NCBI RefSeq assembly: GCF_018361265.1 | Contig: NZ_JAFLNH010000002.1 | Coordinates: 124,001-188,000, forward strand | Reading direction: 5' to 3' | Length of the DNA: 64,000 nucleotides | From: Mycobacterium sp. SM1 | GTDB lineage: Bacteria > Actinomycetota > Actinomycetes > Mycobacteriales > Mycobacteriaceae | In this document: positions 8,932-17,363 of the stretch, piece by piece | Position numbering within the stretch: the stretch's first letter is position 1 | Layout: each line of letters begins with the position of its first letter | The notes under the pieces: generated by a model | What the model was told of the DNA's origin: nothing | Database searches by the model: none | Seen by the model: only the letters and a program-made list of their open reading frames with translations | Translations under genes and position numbers: made by a program

Positions 8932-9439
8932 CGAGGGCCGCGAGCATCCGCCAAGCCGTGTCCGCCGTCGTCGCGCGGCGCAACGCCTCGGCGATCGACG
9001 CGCCACTGAGCTCGTCGTGCGTGATGCGCATGATGCGGTCGGCGGCCAACGGATCAGCGGTGAAGCGCGCGAGCAGTTCCAGGATCCGCGGCAGATCCGG
9101 TCGCAGGCGGCCGTCGTCGAACTGCCAGGCCGGGAACCACGTCCGGTTGCCGACGGCCGCGCCCAGGAGCTTGCCCCGGGTGCGCAGCCGATGCACTGCC
9201 TGTGGCGTCCGGAGTCCCAGCAGCGCCTGGACCTGCGGCGTGGGCAGCGAGCCTTCGACGAACTCCTGCACGACGGCGGCGCGGCGCTGGTCGTTCAGCG
9301 CACGGGCAGCCACGCGTTCGAGGGTTCCCTGCGGCCCCGTCGGGGCCGCCAGAATGGCGTCGAGGAGTTTCGCGAACTGCCAGTCGCGGTGTGCGCGATC
9401 CGCGATCTGATGGGCGAGCGGCGCAACGGCGGTGGGCAT
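8924..9439 (-). CDS. Xre/MbcA-like antitoxin of the RES pair
   Basis: A 171-residue protein directly upstream of, and overlapping, the RES gene. A helix-turn-helix-like segment is visible in [26 protein letters not shown] (near residues 65-90). The C-terminal part, [20 protein letters not shown], resembles the DUF2384-type toxin-binding region (residues after FPAWQF). Such antitoxins block the RES active site and repress their own operon. The start ATG at 9439 follows no strong ribosome-binding site. Its identity rests partly on the neighbour. Confidence 0.72.
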   Translation of the reverse strand: MPTAVAPLAHQIADRAHRDWQFAKLLDAILAAPTGPQGTLERVAARALNDQRRAAVVQEFVEGSLPTPQVQALLGLRTPQAVHRLRTRGKLLGAAVGNRTWFPAWQFDDGRLRPDLPRILELLARFTADPLAADRIMRITHDELSGASIAEALRRATTADTAWRMLAALGA

Positions 9440-9575
9440 CCTTGCAGCCTACCACGTGTCCGAGCAATCGAAACAATTGAAACACCGTTGGCCGCGGGGC
9501 AGCCGCGCTACCGTGACGGATGCGCCCCACGGTCGGTCGGCGTACCCTCCAGATCGGGCGAGGATGCAGGGAGCG

Positions 9576-10517
9576 ATGGTGGCGAGAACCGAGAACGACA
9601 CGTGGGACATCACCGAAAGCGTGGGCGCGACGGCGCTGGGTGTGGCGGCGGCTCGCGCCGCAGAGACCGAGGGTGAGAGCCCGCTGATCTCCGATCCGTT
9701 CGCGCGGGTGTTCCTCGACGCCGCCGGAGACGGTATGTGGAACTGGTTCTCCGGTCGCGAGCTGCCCGCCGAGGTCGTCGAGGCCGAACCCGATCTGCCG
9801 CTGCGGAGGCAGTCGATGGTCAACTACATGGCATCCCGGACAGCGTTTTTCGACGAGTTCTTCCTCACGGCCAACAATGCCGGCGGGCGCCAGGTGGTGA
9901 TCCTGGCGGCGGGCCTGGACTCGCGGGCGTGGCGGTTGCCGTGGCTCGGCGGCACGACGGTCTACGAGCTGGACCAGCCCAAGGTGCTGGAGTTCAAGTC
10001 GTCGACGTTGCGCAAGCAGGGCGTGCAGCCCAGATGCAAGCTGGTCGACGTTGCGGTAGATCTGCGCCAAGACTGGCCAACAGCGTTGCGGGAGGCTGGT
10101 TTTGATGTCGTGGTGCCGAGTGTCTGGTCGGCCGAGGGGCTGCTGCCGTTTCTGCCGGCGGCGGCCCAGGATTTGCTGTTCGACCGGGTGCGAGAACTGG
10201 CCGCCACGGGCAGCCGGATCGCGGTCGAGGCGCCCGGCCCCGGCTTCAACGACCCACAGGCCCACGCCAGGTGGCGTGAGCGGATGCGGCGGGTACGCGA
10301 CATCATGGCCAAACTGGGTGAGCAGCGCGACATCCCCGACGTTCAGGAGCTGTGGTATCTCGAGGACCGCACCGACGTCGGTGACTGGTTTCGCCGCCAC
10401 GGCTGGCAGGTGTCGGTGATCCCGGCCGAGGAGTTGATGGCCCGCTATGGGCGCCCGCCGGCCGACATCGACGATGCGGCGCCGCACAGCCTGTTCGTGA
10501 CGGCGCAGCGCCCCTAG
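9576..10517 (+). CDS. SAM-dependent methyltransferase, TIGR00027/PPM family
   Basis: A member of the large mycobacterial family typified by Rv0724-Rv0731 (putative SAM methyltransferases, substrate mostly unknown). It has the N-terminal hallmark [20 protein letters not shown], the SAM-binding loop [17 protein letters not shown], the acidic strand [12 protein letters not shown], and [14 protein letters not shown]. From ATG 9576 (GGGAG just upstream) it has 313 residues, normal for the family. In-frame ATG 9564 and an open frame to 9432 are alternatives. A decayed paralogue is at 41042-41931. Confidence 0.88.
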   Translation: MVARTENDTWDITESVGATALGVAAARAAETEGESPLISDPFARVFLDAAGDGMWNWFSGRELPAEVVEAEPDLPLRRQSMVNYMASRTAFFDEFFLTANNAGGRQVVILAAGLDSRAWRLPWLGGTTVYELDQPKVLEFKSSTLRKQGVQPRCKLVDVAVDLRQDWPTALREAGFDVVVPSVWSAEGLLPFLPAAAQDLLFDRVRELAATGSRIAVEAPGPGFNDPQAHARWRERMRRVRDIMAKLGEQRDIPDVQELWYLEDRTDVGDWFRRHGWQVSVIPAEELMARYGRPPADIDDAAPHSLFVTAQRP

Positions 10518-10629
10518 GCGTGCCGCTGCCGAGCGTGGCGCCGCGCGGGCGTCGCGAATCGCTCGGAGGCGGGCATAATGTGTGCCGGCGGGCTCGCGCC
10601 CGCCGCGCGGATGTGCCCGCCGGGACCTG

Positions 10630-13005
10630 TCAGATCATGTCGTTCCTCGTCAGCCACCGCATCACGGGCCAGCCGACGAAGACCGGTAACCAACAGGTGA
10701 GCACCCGATACAGCAACACCGACGGCACGCCGACGGCCGCGGGCACACCGAAGGCGGCGAGCCCGCCGATCAGCGCCGCTTCCACGGCCCCGACGCCGCC
10801 CGGGGTGGGGGCCGCCGAGGCGAGCGTCCCGCCGACCATCGTCACCACGGTGACGGTGATGAACGTCGCGCTCCCGCCGAATGCCTCGACGCTGGCCCAC
10901 AGCGCTAACGCTGCACCGAGAGTTGTTCCGGCACAGCCGAGTACGATTAACGCCAGCCGCTTCGGCTCGCGGGCAAGCGCGAGCAGGTCGCTGCTTACCT
11001 CCTTCATCTGTGGGCGCACCGCTGTGGAGAGCCAGCGCCGCAGCCTGGGCACGAGCAAAAATGCGCCGAGGATTCCCAGCGCCACACCCGCGATCAGGTA
11101 GAGCATGGTCGCATTCGGCACGAAGTGCGACAAATCGGTGCCCGCGCCCGCAGCGGCGCTGAAGAGGATCAGCAACGTGACGTGGACAAGAACCTGGACC
11201 GACTGCTGCAGCGCCACCGCCGTGGTGGCGCGCACGGTGCTGAGGCCGCCTTTTTGCAGGAACCGTGTGGACAGCGCGAGCCCGCCGACGCCGGCCGGGG
11301 TAGTGGTCGCGGCAAACGTGTTGGCTACCTGCATGATTGACAGGCTCTTGAAGCTCACCAGCCCGTCGGCGCTGGCCCACAAGGCACCGGCCGCACCGGA
11401 ATACGTCAACGCCGAGACTCCCAGCCCCAGCAACGCCCACCACCAGTTCGCCCTGGCCAGCTCGGAGAAGAACGTCGGCACGGTGCTGATGAATGGGGAG
11501 GCGACGTAGACCAGCGCAACCAGCAGCACCAGTTGAATGAGCTGCCCTCGGGTGAACCGGGTGATCGTTTCGGCGCGGATCTGATCGGTGCCGGTTTGGC
11601 GCATCACCTCCGCGCGGCTGTCGGCGATGACCGCGCCCGGGTTGGGAACCGAGGCCCGGATTCGGGCCGGGACCGCGGATGTGGTGAGCCGGCGGGACGC
11701 GGTCAGCACAGCGTCTTTGCCTAACGTGTCGATCGCGGCGCCCACCGCCGACCGTGCGCCGTAAAGCGCCGACGTCGTCACCAGCAGCTGGGCGATGTCG
11801 GATTGCAATTGGGCGTCGGTGGCGCCATATTCGGCGCTGCCGAAGCCGCCGAACAGCACCGCGCCGTCGGCCACCGTGATTTGCTTACCGCGCAGGTCGC
11901 CATGGGCGATTTGGTGATCGTGCAGGGTGCGCAGCGCCTCCCATACCCGGGCGACCGGCGTCGTTTTCGCGCACTGGCCGATCGGCAGTCCGCGGGTGGG
12001 CGTGTGCGCGTACAACATCCAGCCCCGGTCGAGCGTGCTGACGCCGATCGTCGAGGTGTTGGCGACGCCCAGGTTACCCACGGCGATGGCCATCAGGGCG
12101 CGATGCTCCACGGCGCGGCGCAGGGAAGCCTGCACGGGCGCGGTCTCGGTATCTCGCAGCCGAACCTTGGCCCAGAGCTGGCGCAGTGCGCGGCCGCTGC
12201 GTTGATGGGGCCCGTATAACTCCATCACCGCCGCGACATCGCAATCCGGGGATTCGGCGGCAAGGATCAGGGGCCCGGCCCCGGCCGGCCGCAGCACCGT
12301 GAGCGCGGATACGGCCAACCCCCGCCTGGCCATGGCGCGCACCGCGCCGTGCAGCGGCACCTCCAGGGCCGGGGTCCCAACGACCAAGACCACCAGCGCG
12401 CCGACGAACCAGCCCACCGCCAGCCCCAGCAATGAGCGGGCCGGCACCACCGCGCTGACCAGCAGATGGATCGGCACGAACCCCAGCAGCAGGGCCCACC
12501 ACCAGTGTCGCCAGCGCGCGGGTAGCCACGGGCCGGACACGGTGAGCACCGCGGCAAGCATGGCGATCCAGCGGGGATCGTCGAGGAACTGGGAGGGCAG
12601 CGTGTCGAGCCGCTGTGAGAGGTCGAAATGCCATTGCGGCGCCGCGATGTGGGTGCCACTGATCGACAGCGCCAAAATGGCGATGATCCCCGCGGCGCCG
12701 TAGGCGCCCAGCAGTTTCCACTGCCGGGCGGCGATCAAGCCGATCAGGATCACGAACGGCAGCGCCACGATCGCGATGCCGTATATCAGGTACACCAGCT
12801 CGGCTTGAGCGGGGGAAAGCACCCCGATGATCTCCGAGACGGATTTCTCGAGGCCGATCCACTGCGGGCGGGTGATCAGGGAACCGGCGATCACCAGCGC
12901 GAAAAACGTCGCCGCCGAGATGAGCCGAAGAATGTCGTTGGTGCGCCGGGCAGGTGGCTGCAGCAAGCTGCCGGTAACGGCGACCTCGTGCCCGTCTACT
13001 CGCAT
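10630..13005 (-). CDS. Large integral membrane protein with UPF0104 flippase-like domain and kinase-like centre
   Basis: A 791-residue membrane protein resembling Rv0585c (795 residues). Residues about 20-220 (from ATG 13005) contain several hydrophobic helices. A central soluble part has a degenerate protein-kinase-like look (TLHDHQIAHGDLRGKQITVADG, where HGDLR replaces HRD). The C-terminal 300 residues match the UPF0104/lysylphosphatidylglycerol-synthase transmembrane type, with NTFAATTTPAGVGGLALSTR and ASAAPTPGGVGAVEAALIGG. A role in lipid or glycan handling is plausible but unproven. The frame is open to TTG 13134, but GAAGGA nine bases before ATG 13005 favours the shorter form. The gene diverges from the toxin-antitoxin pair at 13128. 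Confidence 0.82.
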   Translation of the reverse strand: MRVDGHEVAVTGSLLQPPARRTNDILRLISAATFFALVIAGSLITRPQWIGLEKSVSEIIGVLSPAQAELVYLIYGIAIVALPFVILIGLIAARQWKLLGAYGAAGIIAILALSISGTHIAAPQWHFDLSQRLDTLPSQFLDDPRWIAMLAAVLTVSGPWLPARWRHWWWALLLGFVPIHLLVSAVVPARSLLGLAVGWFVGALVVLVVGTPALEVPLHGAVRAMARRGLAVSALTVLRPAGAGPLILAAESPDCDVAAVMELYGPHQRSGRALRQLWAKVRLRDTETAPVQASLRRAVEHRALMAIAVGNLGVANTSTIGVSTLDRGWMLYAHTPTRGLPIGQCAKTTPVARVWEALRTLHDHQIAHGDLRGKQITVADGAVLFGGFGSAEYGATDAQLQSDIAQLLVTTSALYGARSAVGAAIDTLGKDAVLTASRRLTTSAVPARIRASVPNPGAVIADSRAEVMRQTGTDQIRAETITRFTRGQLIQLVLLVALVYVASPFISTVPTFFSELARANWWWALLGLGVSALTYSGAAGALWASADGLVSFKSLSIMQVANTFAATTTPAGVGGLALSTRFLQKGGLSTVRATTAVALQQSVQVLVHVTLLILFSAAAGAGTDLSHFVPNATMLYLIAGVALGILGAFLLVPRLRRWLSTAVRPQMKEVSSDLLALAREPKRLALIVLGCAGTTLGAALALWASVEAFGGSATFITVTVVTMVGGTLASAAPTPGGVGAVEAALIGGLAAFGVPAAVGVPSVLLYRVLTCWLPVFVGWPVMRWLTRNDMI

Positions 13006-13127
13006 GGTCCACGATCCTTCGGATCGGCGAAGCGCCGTGTCGGCGCCCGCCGACAACTTAACCGGATCACCGGTGGCCGGGCGTGGCAACAGCGGAACCC
13101 TGCTGTCATACGGATTAACATCGGTGT

Positions 13128-13379
13128 ATGACAATGATCAGCTTTCGCGTCGCCGACGCGGACGTGGCCGAGCTTGCCCGGTGGGCGCGGCGGCTGCGCA
13201 TCGACCGCTCTGAGCTGCTCCGCGATGCCCTGCGACGGCGCTTGGCCGAGCTGGCGGCCGACGAGGACGCGCGGGGCTACGCCGAGCAGCCGGTGACGGC
13301 AGAAGAGATGGCGCCCGCTCACATCGCTGACTGGGGACCCGCCGATGACTGGGCCGACTGGGCCGCTGCGGCGCGGTGA
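13128..13379 (+). CDS. Ribbon-helix-helix antitoxin (MazE/VapB-like)
   Basis: An 83-residue protein with an N-terminal ribbon-helix-helix pattern: a short beta strand MISFRVADADVAEL, then helices RWARRLRIDRSELLRDALRRRL. The acidic tail ending in [11 protein letters not shown] is typical of an antitoxin segment that wraps the toxin. It overlaps the following mazF-like gene by 35 bases. It probably represses its own promoter through the N-terminal domain. Confidence 0.82.
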   Translation: MTMISFRVADADVAELARWARRLRIDRSELLRDALRRRLAELAADEDARGYAEQPVTAEEMAPAHIADWGPADDWADWAAAAR

Positions 13380-13674
13380 GCTGTGGTTCGTGGCCACCCC
13401 TGGCGGCGACCGGCCGGTGCTCGTGCTCACCAGGGATCCGGTCGCGGACCGTATCGGCGCCGTCGTCGTCGCGGCGTTGAGCCGAACCCGCCGGGGGCTG
13501 GTCTCGGAGCTGGAACTGACCGCCGCCGAGGACCAGGTGCCAAGCGATTGCGTCGTCAACTTCGACAACATTCACACGCTGCCACGCAGCGCCTTCCGCC
13601 GCAGGATCACCCGCTTGTCCCCGGCGCGCCTGCACCAAGCCTGCCGCGCGCTTCGGGCCAGCATCGGATGCTAG
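13345..13674 (+). CDS. MazF-family endoribonuclease toxin
   Basis: A 109-residue MazF/PemK toxin that would cut single-stranded RNA when freed from its antitoxin. Family signs: [23 protein letters not shown] at the N-terminus (the RGEL/W start and RPVLVL strand), [16 protein letters not shown], and [20 protein letters not shown] (the conserved N-D-N/I region). Start ATG 13345 gives the normal N-terminus. The pair sits between Rv0585c-like and Rv0584-like genes, which are neighbours without it in M. tuberculosis as I recall. Confidence 0.88.
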   Translation: MTGPTGPLRRGELWFVATPGGDRPVLVLTRDPVADRIGAVVVAALSRTRRGLVSELELTAAEDQVPSDCVVNFDNIHTLPRSAFRRRITRLSPARLHQACRALRASIGC

Positions 13675-16331
13675 GACGCGCCGGGCCGGGTAGCGCCCTC
13701 GCGGCGCTGTTGGCCGCGGCGCTCGTCGCCGTGATGGTGATTACCGCTCCGCCGACGGCTTATGAGAGCCAGCCGGCGTTCGTCGCGAATCCGGTTGACC
13801 ACGTCGACACCCTCATCGGCACCGGCCGCGGAGGCCGGACGGTGGGAGAGATCAACAACTTTCCCGGCGCCTCGCTGCCATTCGGCATGGTCCAGTACTC
13901 GCCGGACACCGTCGACACCTATGCCGGCTACAACTACCACAAGGATCGCGTCACCGGGTTCAGCATGACCCACGCCTCGGTGGGTTGCGCGGCCTTTGGG
14001 GACATCTCGATGCTGCCCACCACCGCCCCGGTCGGCTCGCACCCCTGGGACGCTACCGAGAAAATCGCCCACGACGACACCGAGGTGGGCGTGCCGGGCT
14101 ACTACACGGTGCGATTCCCCGACACCAAGGTGATCGCGGAGCTCACCGCCAGCACCCGCACCGGCGTCGGCCGGTTCCGCTATCCGCGCAACGGCCGGCC
14201 GGCACGGTTGCACGTGCGTTCCGGCGGGTCTCTCGCGGGGAACTCCGCCGCGACTCTGCAGATCGGCGAGGACAACGCCACGATCACCGGGTCGGCGACC
14301 AGCGGCGGGTTCTGCGGCAAAAAGAACACGTACACGGTGTACTTCGCGATGAAGTTCAACCGCCCGTTCACCTCCTACGGCACCTGGGACGGCGACTGGG
14401 TGTATCCCGGTGGCCGCGTGGCATTTTCGAGTGACAGCGGGGGCTATGTGGAGTTTCCGCCCGGCTCGGCGCTCGAGGTGCGCACCGCGTTGTCCTACGT
14501 CGGCGTGGAGGGGGCGCGAGCGAACCTCGCCGCCGAGGGCGGGGCCAGCTTTGATGACGTGCGGGCCACCGCGACGAGAGAATGGAACACGGTCTTATCG
14601 CGCATCGCCGTGGCCGGCGCCGATGGCGCCGCCGTCAAGACCTTCTACACCGCCTTTTACCACTCGCTGCTGCATCCCAACACCTTCAACGACGCCGACG
14701 GCCGCTACCTCGGATTCGACGGCGCCATACACGCGGTGCCCCCCGGGCACACCCAATACACCAACTTTTCCGACTGGGACACCTACCGGGGCGTCGCCGC
14801 CCTGCATGGCTTGCTGTTTCCCGAGCGGGCCAGCGACATGGCCCAATCGCTGGTGAACGACGCGGAGCAAAGCGGGTCTTTTCCGCGGTGGGCGCTGGCC
14901 AACGCGGCAACCGCGGAGATGACCGGTGACAGCGTCGTCCCGCTGATCGTCAATCTCTACGTCTTCGGGGCCAAGGACTTTGACGCTCACACGGCACTGC
15001 GTTACATGGTCGGCGCGGCGACCGACGGCGGCGTCGGGCGGGGCGGTTACGTGGAGCGCCCGGGAATCGCGACCTACCTGCAGCGAGGCTACCTGCCGGT
15101 GACATCGGAGTCGTGCCTCGATGGTTCCGTCCCTGGTGCCTCGATCACGCTGGAGTGGTCGGTCGACGATTTCGCGATTTCACGATTCGCCGGCGCGCTG
15201 GGTGACTCCGCGACGGCCGGCGAATTCCAGCGCAGGGCGCAGTATTGGCAGAACCTGTTCAACCCCACCACCCGGTATCTCTCGCCCCGCAACGTTTTCG
15301 GCTTCTTTGCCCGGGGCCCCGGATTTGTCAGGCCCCCGCCCTTCTGCTTCGGCCAGGTCGGCTTCGACGAGGGCAACGCCGCGCAATACGTGTGGTGGGT
15401 GCCGCAGAACATCGCGGGGCTGGTGACCGCGCTCGGCGGCCGCAAGGCGGTGACCGAGCGGCTCGACCGCTTCACCCGGGAGCTCAACGCGGGTCCGGAC
15501 AAGCCCTATCTGTGGATCGGTAACGAGCCGGGCTTCGGGGTGCCGTGGCTGTACAACTACGTCGGTCAGCCCTGGAAAACTCAAGACCTGGTCGACCGGG
15601 TGCGCGGCAGCCTGTTCGGACCCACACCCGACGGTGAGCCGGGCAATGATGACCTGGGCGCGCTGTCCAGCTGGTATGTCTGGGCCGCCCTCGGCCTGTA
15701 TCCCGGGACCCCGGGAACGGCGAGTCTCACCGTGAGCACCCCACTCTTCGACCGTATCGTGATCGCGCTGCCCGCAGGCCGATTCATTCGCATCTTCGCG
15801 TCCGGCGTCTCCGCACCCAACCGCCTGAGGTACATCAACGGCCTCAGCGTCAACGGCCGGCCCACCGATCGGACGTTTCTTCCGGAGTCGATCCTGCGCG
15901 GCGGTGGCACGCTGGTGTTCGCGCTGTCCGCCACCCCCGGCAACGGCTGGGGCACTGCCGCGTCCGCCGCCCCGCCGTCGTTCGGCGCGGGCAGCTCGGC
16001 GGTGACGGTCAACGTCGTTCCCGATGTCGTCGCAAGCGCTCCGGGGACCACGGCGACCGTGACCGTTGATGCGCAGCGGATGATCGGCGGCGCCCCCGAC
16101 TACACCATCACCGGCACCGCTTACAGCGCGGGGATCACGGTGGCGCCCGTGTCCGGACGCTTTGCCTCCGACGGCTCAGCCAGCGCGACCGTTGCGATCA
16201 GCGTCGCCCCGTCCGTGCTTGACGGGTATTACCCGCTCGTTCTGACCACCACCTCCGGCGAAGGCACCCGGACGTTTATGCTCCTGGTCGCGGTCGGCCA
16301 GGCCGGGGCCGAGCAGTGGCCGAGAGCGTAA
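13668..16331 (+). CDS. Exported GH92-family alpha-1,2-mannosidase-like protein (Rv0584-like)
   Basis: An 887-residue exported glycoside hydrolase. The hydrophobic stretch [16 protein letters not shown] near residues 9-25 is a signal peptide or anchor. GH92 signs follow: [80 protein letters not shown], and [25 protein letters not shown] near the end of the catalytic part. A beta-sandwich tail of about 130 residues follows. GH92 enzymes remove mannose in a calcium-dependent way; mycobacterial mannosylated glycolipids or proteins are possible substrates. The ATG at 13668 overlaps the mazF stop by 7 bases; the frame is open upstream but unlike the family there. Confidence 0.88.
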   Translation: MLGRAGPGSALAALLAAALVAVMVITAPPTAYESQPAFVANPVDHVDTLIGTGRGGRTVGEINNFPGASLPFGMVQYSPDTVDTYAGYNYHKDRVTGFSMTHASVGCAAFGDISMLPTTAPVGSHPWDATEKIAHDDTEVGVPGYYTVRFPDTKVIAELTASTRTGVGRFRYPRNGRPARLHVRSGGSLAGNSAATLQIGEDNATITGSATSGGFCGKKNTYTVYFAMKFNRPFTSYGTWDGDWVYPGGRVAFSSDSGGYVEFPPGSALEVRTALSYVGVEGARANLAAEGGASFDDVRATATREWNTVLSRIAVAGADGAAVKTFYTAFYHSLLHPNTFNDADGRYLGFDGAIHAVPPGHTQYTNFSDWDTYRGVAALHGLLFPERASDMAQSLVNDAEQSGSFPRWALANAATAEMTGDSVVPLIVNLYVFGAKDFDAHTALRYMVGAATDGGVGRGGYVERPGIATYLQRGYLPVTSESCLDGSVPGASITLEWSVDDFAISRFAGALGDSATAGEFQRRAQYWQNLFNPTTRYLSPRNVFGFFARGPGFVRPPPFCFGQVGFDEGNAAQYVWWVPQNIAGLVTALGGRKAVTERLDRFTRELNAGPDKPYLWIGNEPGFGVPWLYNYVGQPWKTQDLVDRVRGSLFGPTPDGEPGNDDLGALSSWYVWAALGLYPGTPGTASLTVSTPLFDRIVIALPAGRFIRIFASGVSAPNRLRYINGLSVNGRPTDRTFLPESILRGGGTLVFALSATPGNGWGTAASAAPPSFGAGSSAVTVNVVPDVVASAPGTTATVTVDAQRMIGGAPDYTITGTAYSAGITVAPVSGRFASDGSASATVAISVAPSVLDGYYPLVLTTTSGEGTRTFMLLVAVGQAGAEQWPRA

Positions 16332-16342
16332 GCTGGCGAGAG

Positions 16343-16816
16343 ATGTCGGCGACGGCGAGTCGGGGGATGTCGCAGCCGTCGCGCCGCGCGAGAGCGTGGC
16401 CACACACCGCCGGTGGGCTTCTGGCCACGGTGGTTACGGTGACCGGTCTTATGGTCGCGGCGTGCGGTGCCCGCACCTCCGGCGACGAGGACCGGACCCG
16501 CCACCCGGGTGGCGCGGCGATCCTCAATACGACGACCGTCGCGGAGTTCGTCGCCGCCTTCGCCGATGCGGGGCTCGCGGTGCCCAACGCCCACGATGTC
16601 GGGCCGCAGAAATGCCCGCGGATCGGCTGCATTGACGCCGTGGACACCGACACCGTGTCCATCGTGAAGTTTCCGAGCACCGGCAAGGCGGAACTGTATG
16701 CGGCCTCGGTTGCGCACATGTTCCAAGTGGAAGACGTGGTGCTGGTGTTCTCTTCGGTCCTGTCCCCGGAGGCCAGGCGGCCTTACGAGCAGGTGGCGGA
16801 ACGCACTATCCGCTGA
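16343..16816 (+). CDS. Putative lipoprotein
   Basis: A 157-residue protein with a basic N-terminus (SRRARAWPH), a hydrophobic segment GLLATVVTVTGLMVAAC and a lipobox of the LxxAC type, so it is probably diacylated on the Cys and held on the outer face of the membrane. The mature part has paired cysteines (QKCPRIGCID). I do not recognise the family. GCGAGAG lies just before ATG 16343; ATG 16316, overlapping the mannosidase gene, is an alternative. It may be cotranscribed with the mannosidase gene 11 bp upstream. Confidence 0.7.
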   Translation: MSATASRGMSQPSRRARAWPHTAGGLLATVVTVTGLMVAACGARTSGDEDRTRHPGGAAILNTTTVAEFVAAFADAGLAVPNAHDVGPQKCPRIGCIDAVDTDTVSIVKFPSTGKAELYAASVAHMFQVEDVVLVFSSVLSPEARRPYEQVAERTIR

Positions 16817-16883
16817 CACCGCACCCGCCGTGCCGCTGTGTGCGGCGCGCGCGGGTGGCCGTTGACGCTGCCATGATGGCTGC

Positions 16884-17363
16884 ATGGCCCACCGTGATCG
16901 CGACGCGTCCGGTCGGCCCCGAAGCGCGCGCCCGCGCGACGCGCTGGGCCGACCGCTTGTCCGCGGCAGTTTAGGGATCCCCGCTGTCCCGGACGATCTC
17001 GCCCTGGGGCCGGCCGACACCCTCGCCTATGCGCAGGAGCTGCTCGACCGGGGCCTGGCATTCAACGCGCACGAGGTGCTCGAGGCCGCGTGGAAGCACG
17101 GCCCGCCCGGTGAGCGGGGGCTGTGGCAGGGCCTGACCCAGCTTGCGGTTGGCATCACGCACGTCCAGCGCGGCAACGTCACGGGTGCGATGAGCCTGTT
17201 GCGCAGCGCCTCAACCCGCCTTGCTCATGACCATCGCCCCGCACCCCACGGTGTCGATGTCGCCGGTTTGGTGGAGTTCGCGGACGCGTTGATCGAGGAC
17301 CTGAAGGCAGGTGCCGCCATCCCGCCGGAGCGGCTGCGACCGCGTCTCGTCCGCGCCGGCTAG
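16884..17363 (+). CDS. DUF309 domain protein
   Basis: A 159-residue protein whose centre has the DUF309 pattern: AYAQELLDRGLAFNAHEVLE, then AAWKHGPPGERGLWQGL, with the HExxExxW arrangement seen in the family. The family is helical and of unknown function. The first 35 residues are basic and low in complexity, so the true start may be further in. It converges with the DUF2961 gene, the two stops overlapping by 4 bases. Confidence 0.8.
   Translation: MAHRDRDASGRPRSARPRDALGRPLVRGSLGIPAVPDDLALGPADTLAYAQELLDRGLAFNAHEVLEAAWKHGPPGERGLWQGLTQLAVGITHVQRGNVTGAMSLLRSASTRLAHDHRPAPHGVDVAGLVEFADALIEDLKAGAAIPPERLRPRLVRAG

Noticed and set aside
9054..10487. A 477-codon open frame on the minus strand
   Set aside because: It lies opposite the TIGR00027 methyltransferase, which has clear family motifs. 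The minus-strand translation is Arg/Pro/His-rich with no motif. Chance antisense frame in GC-rich DNA.
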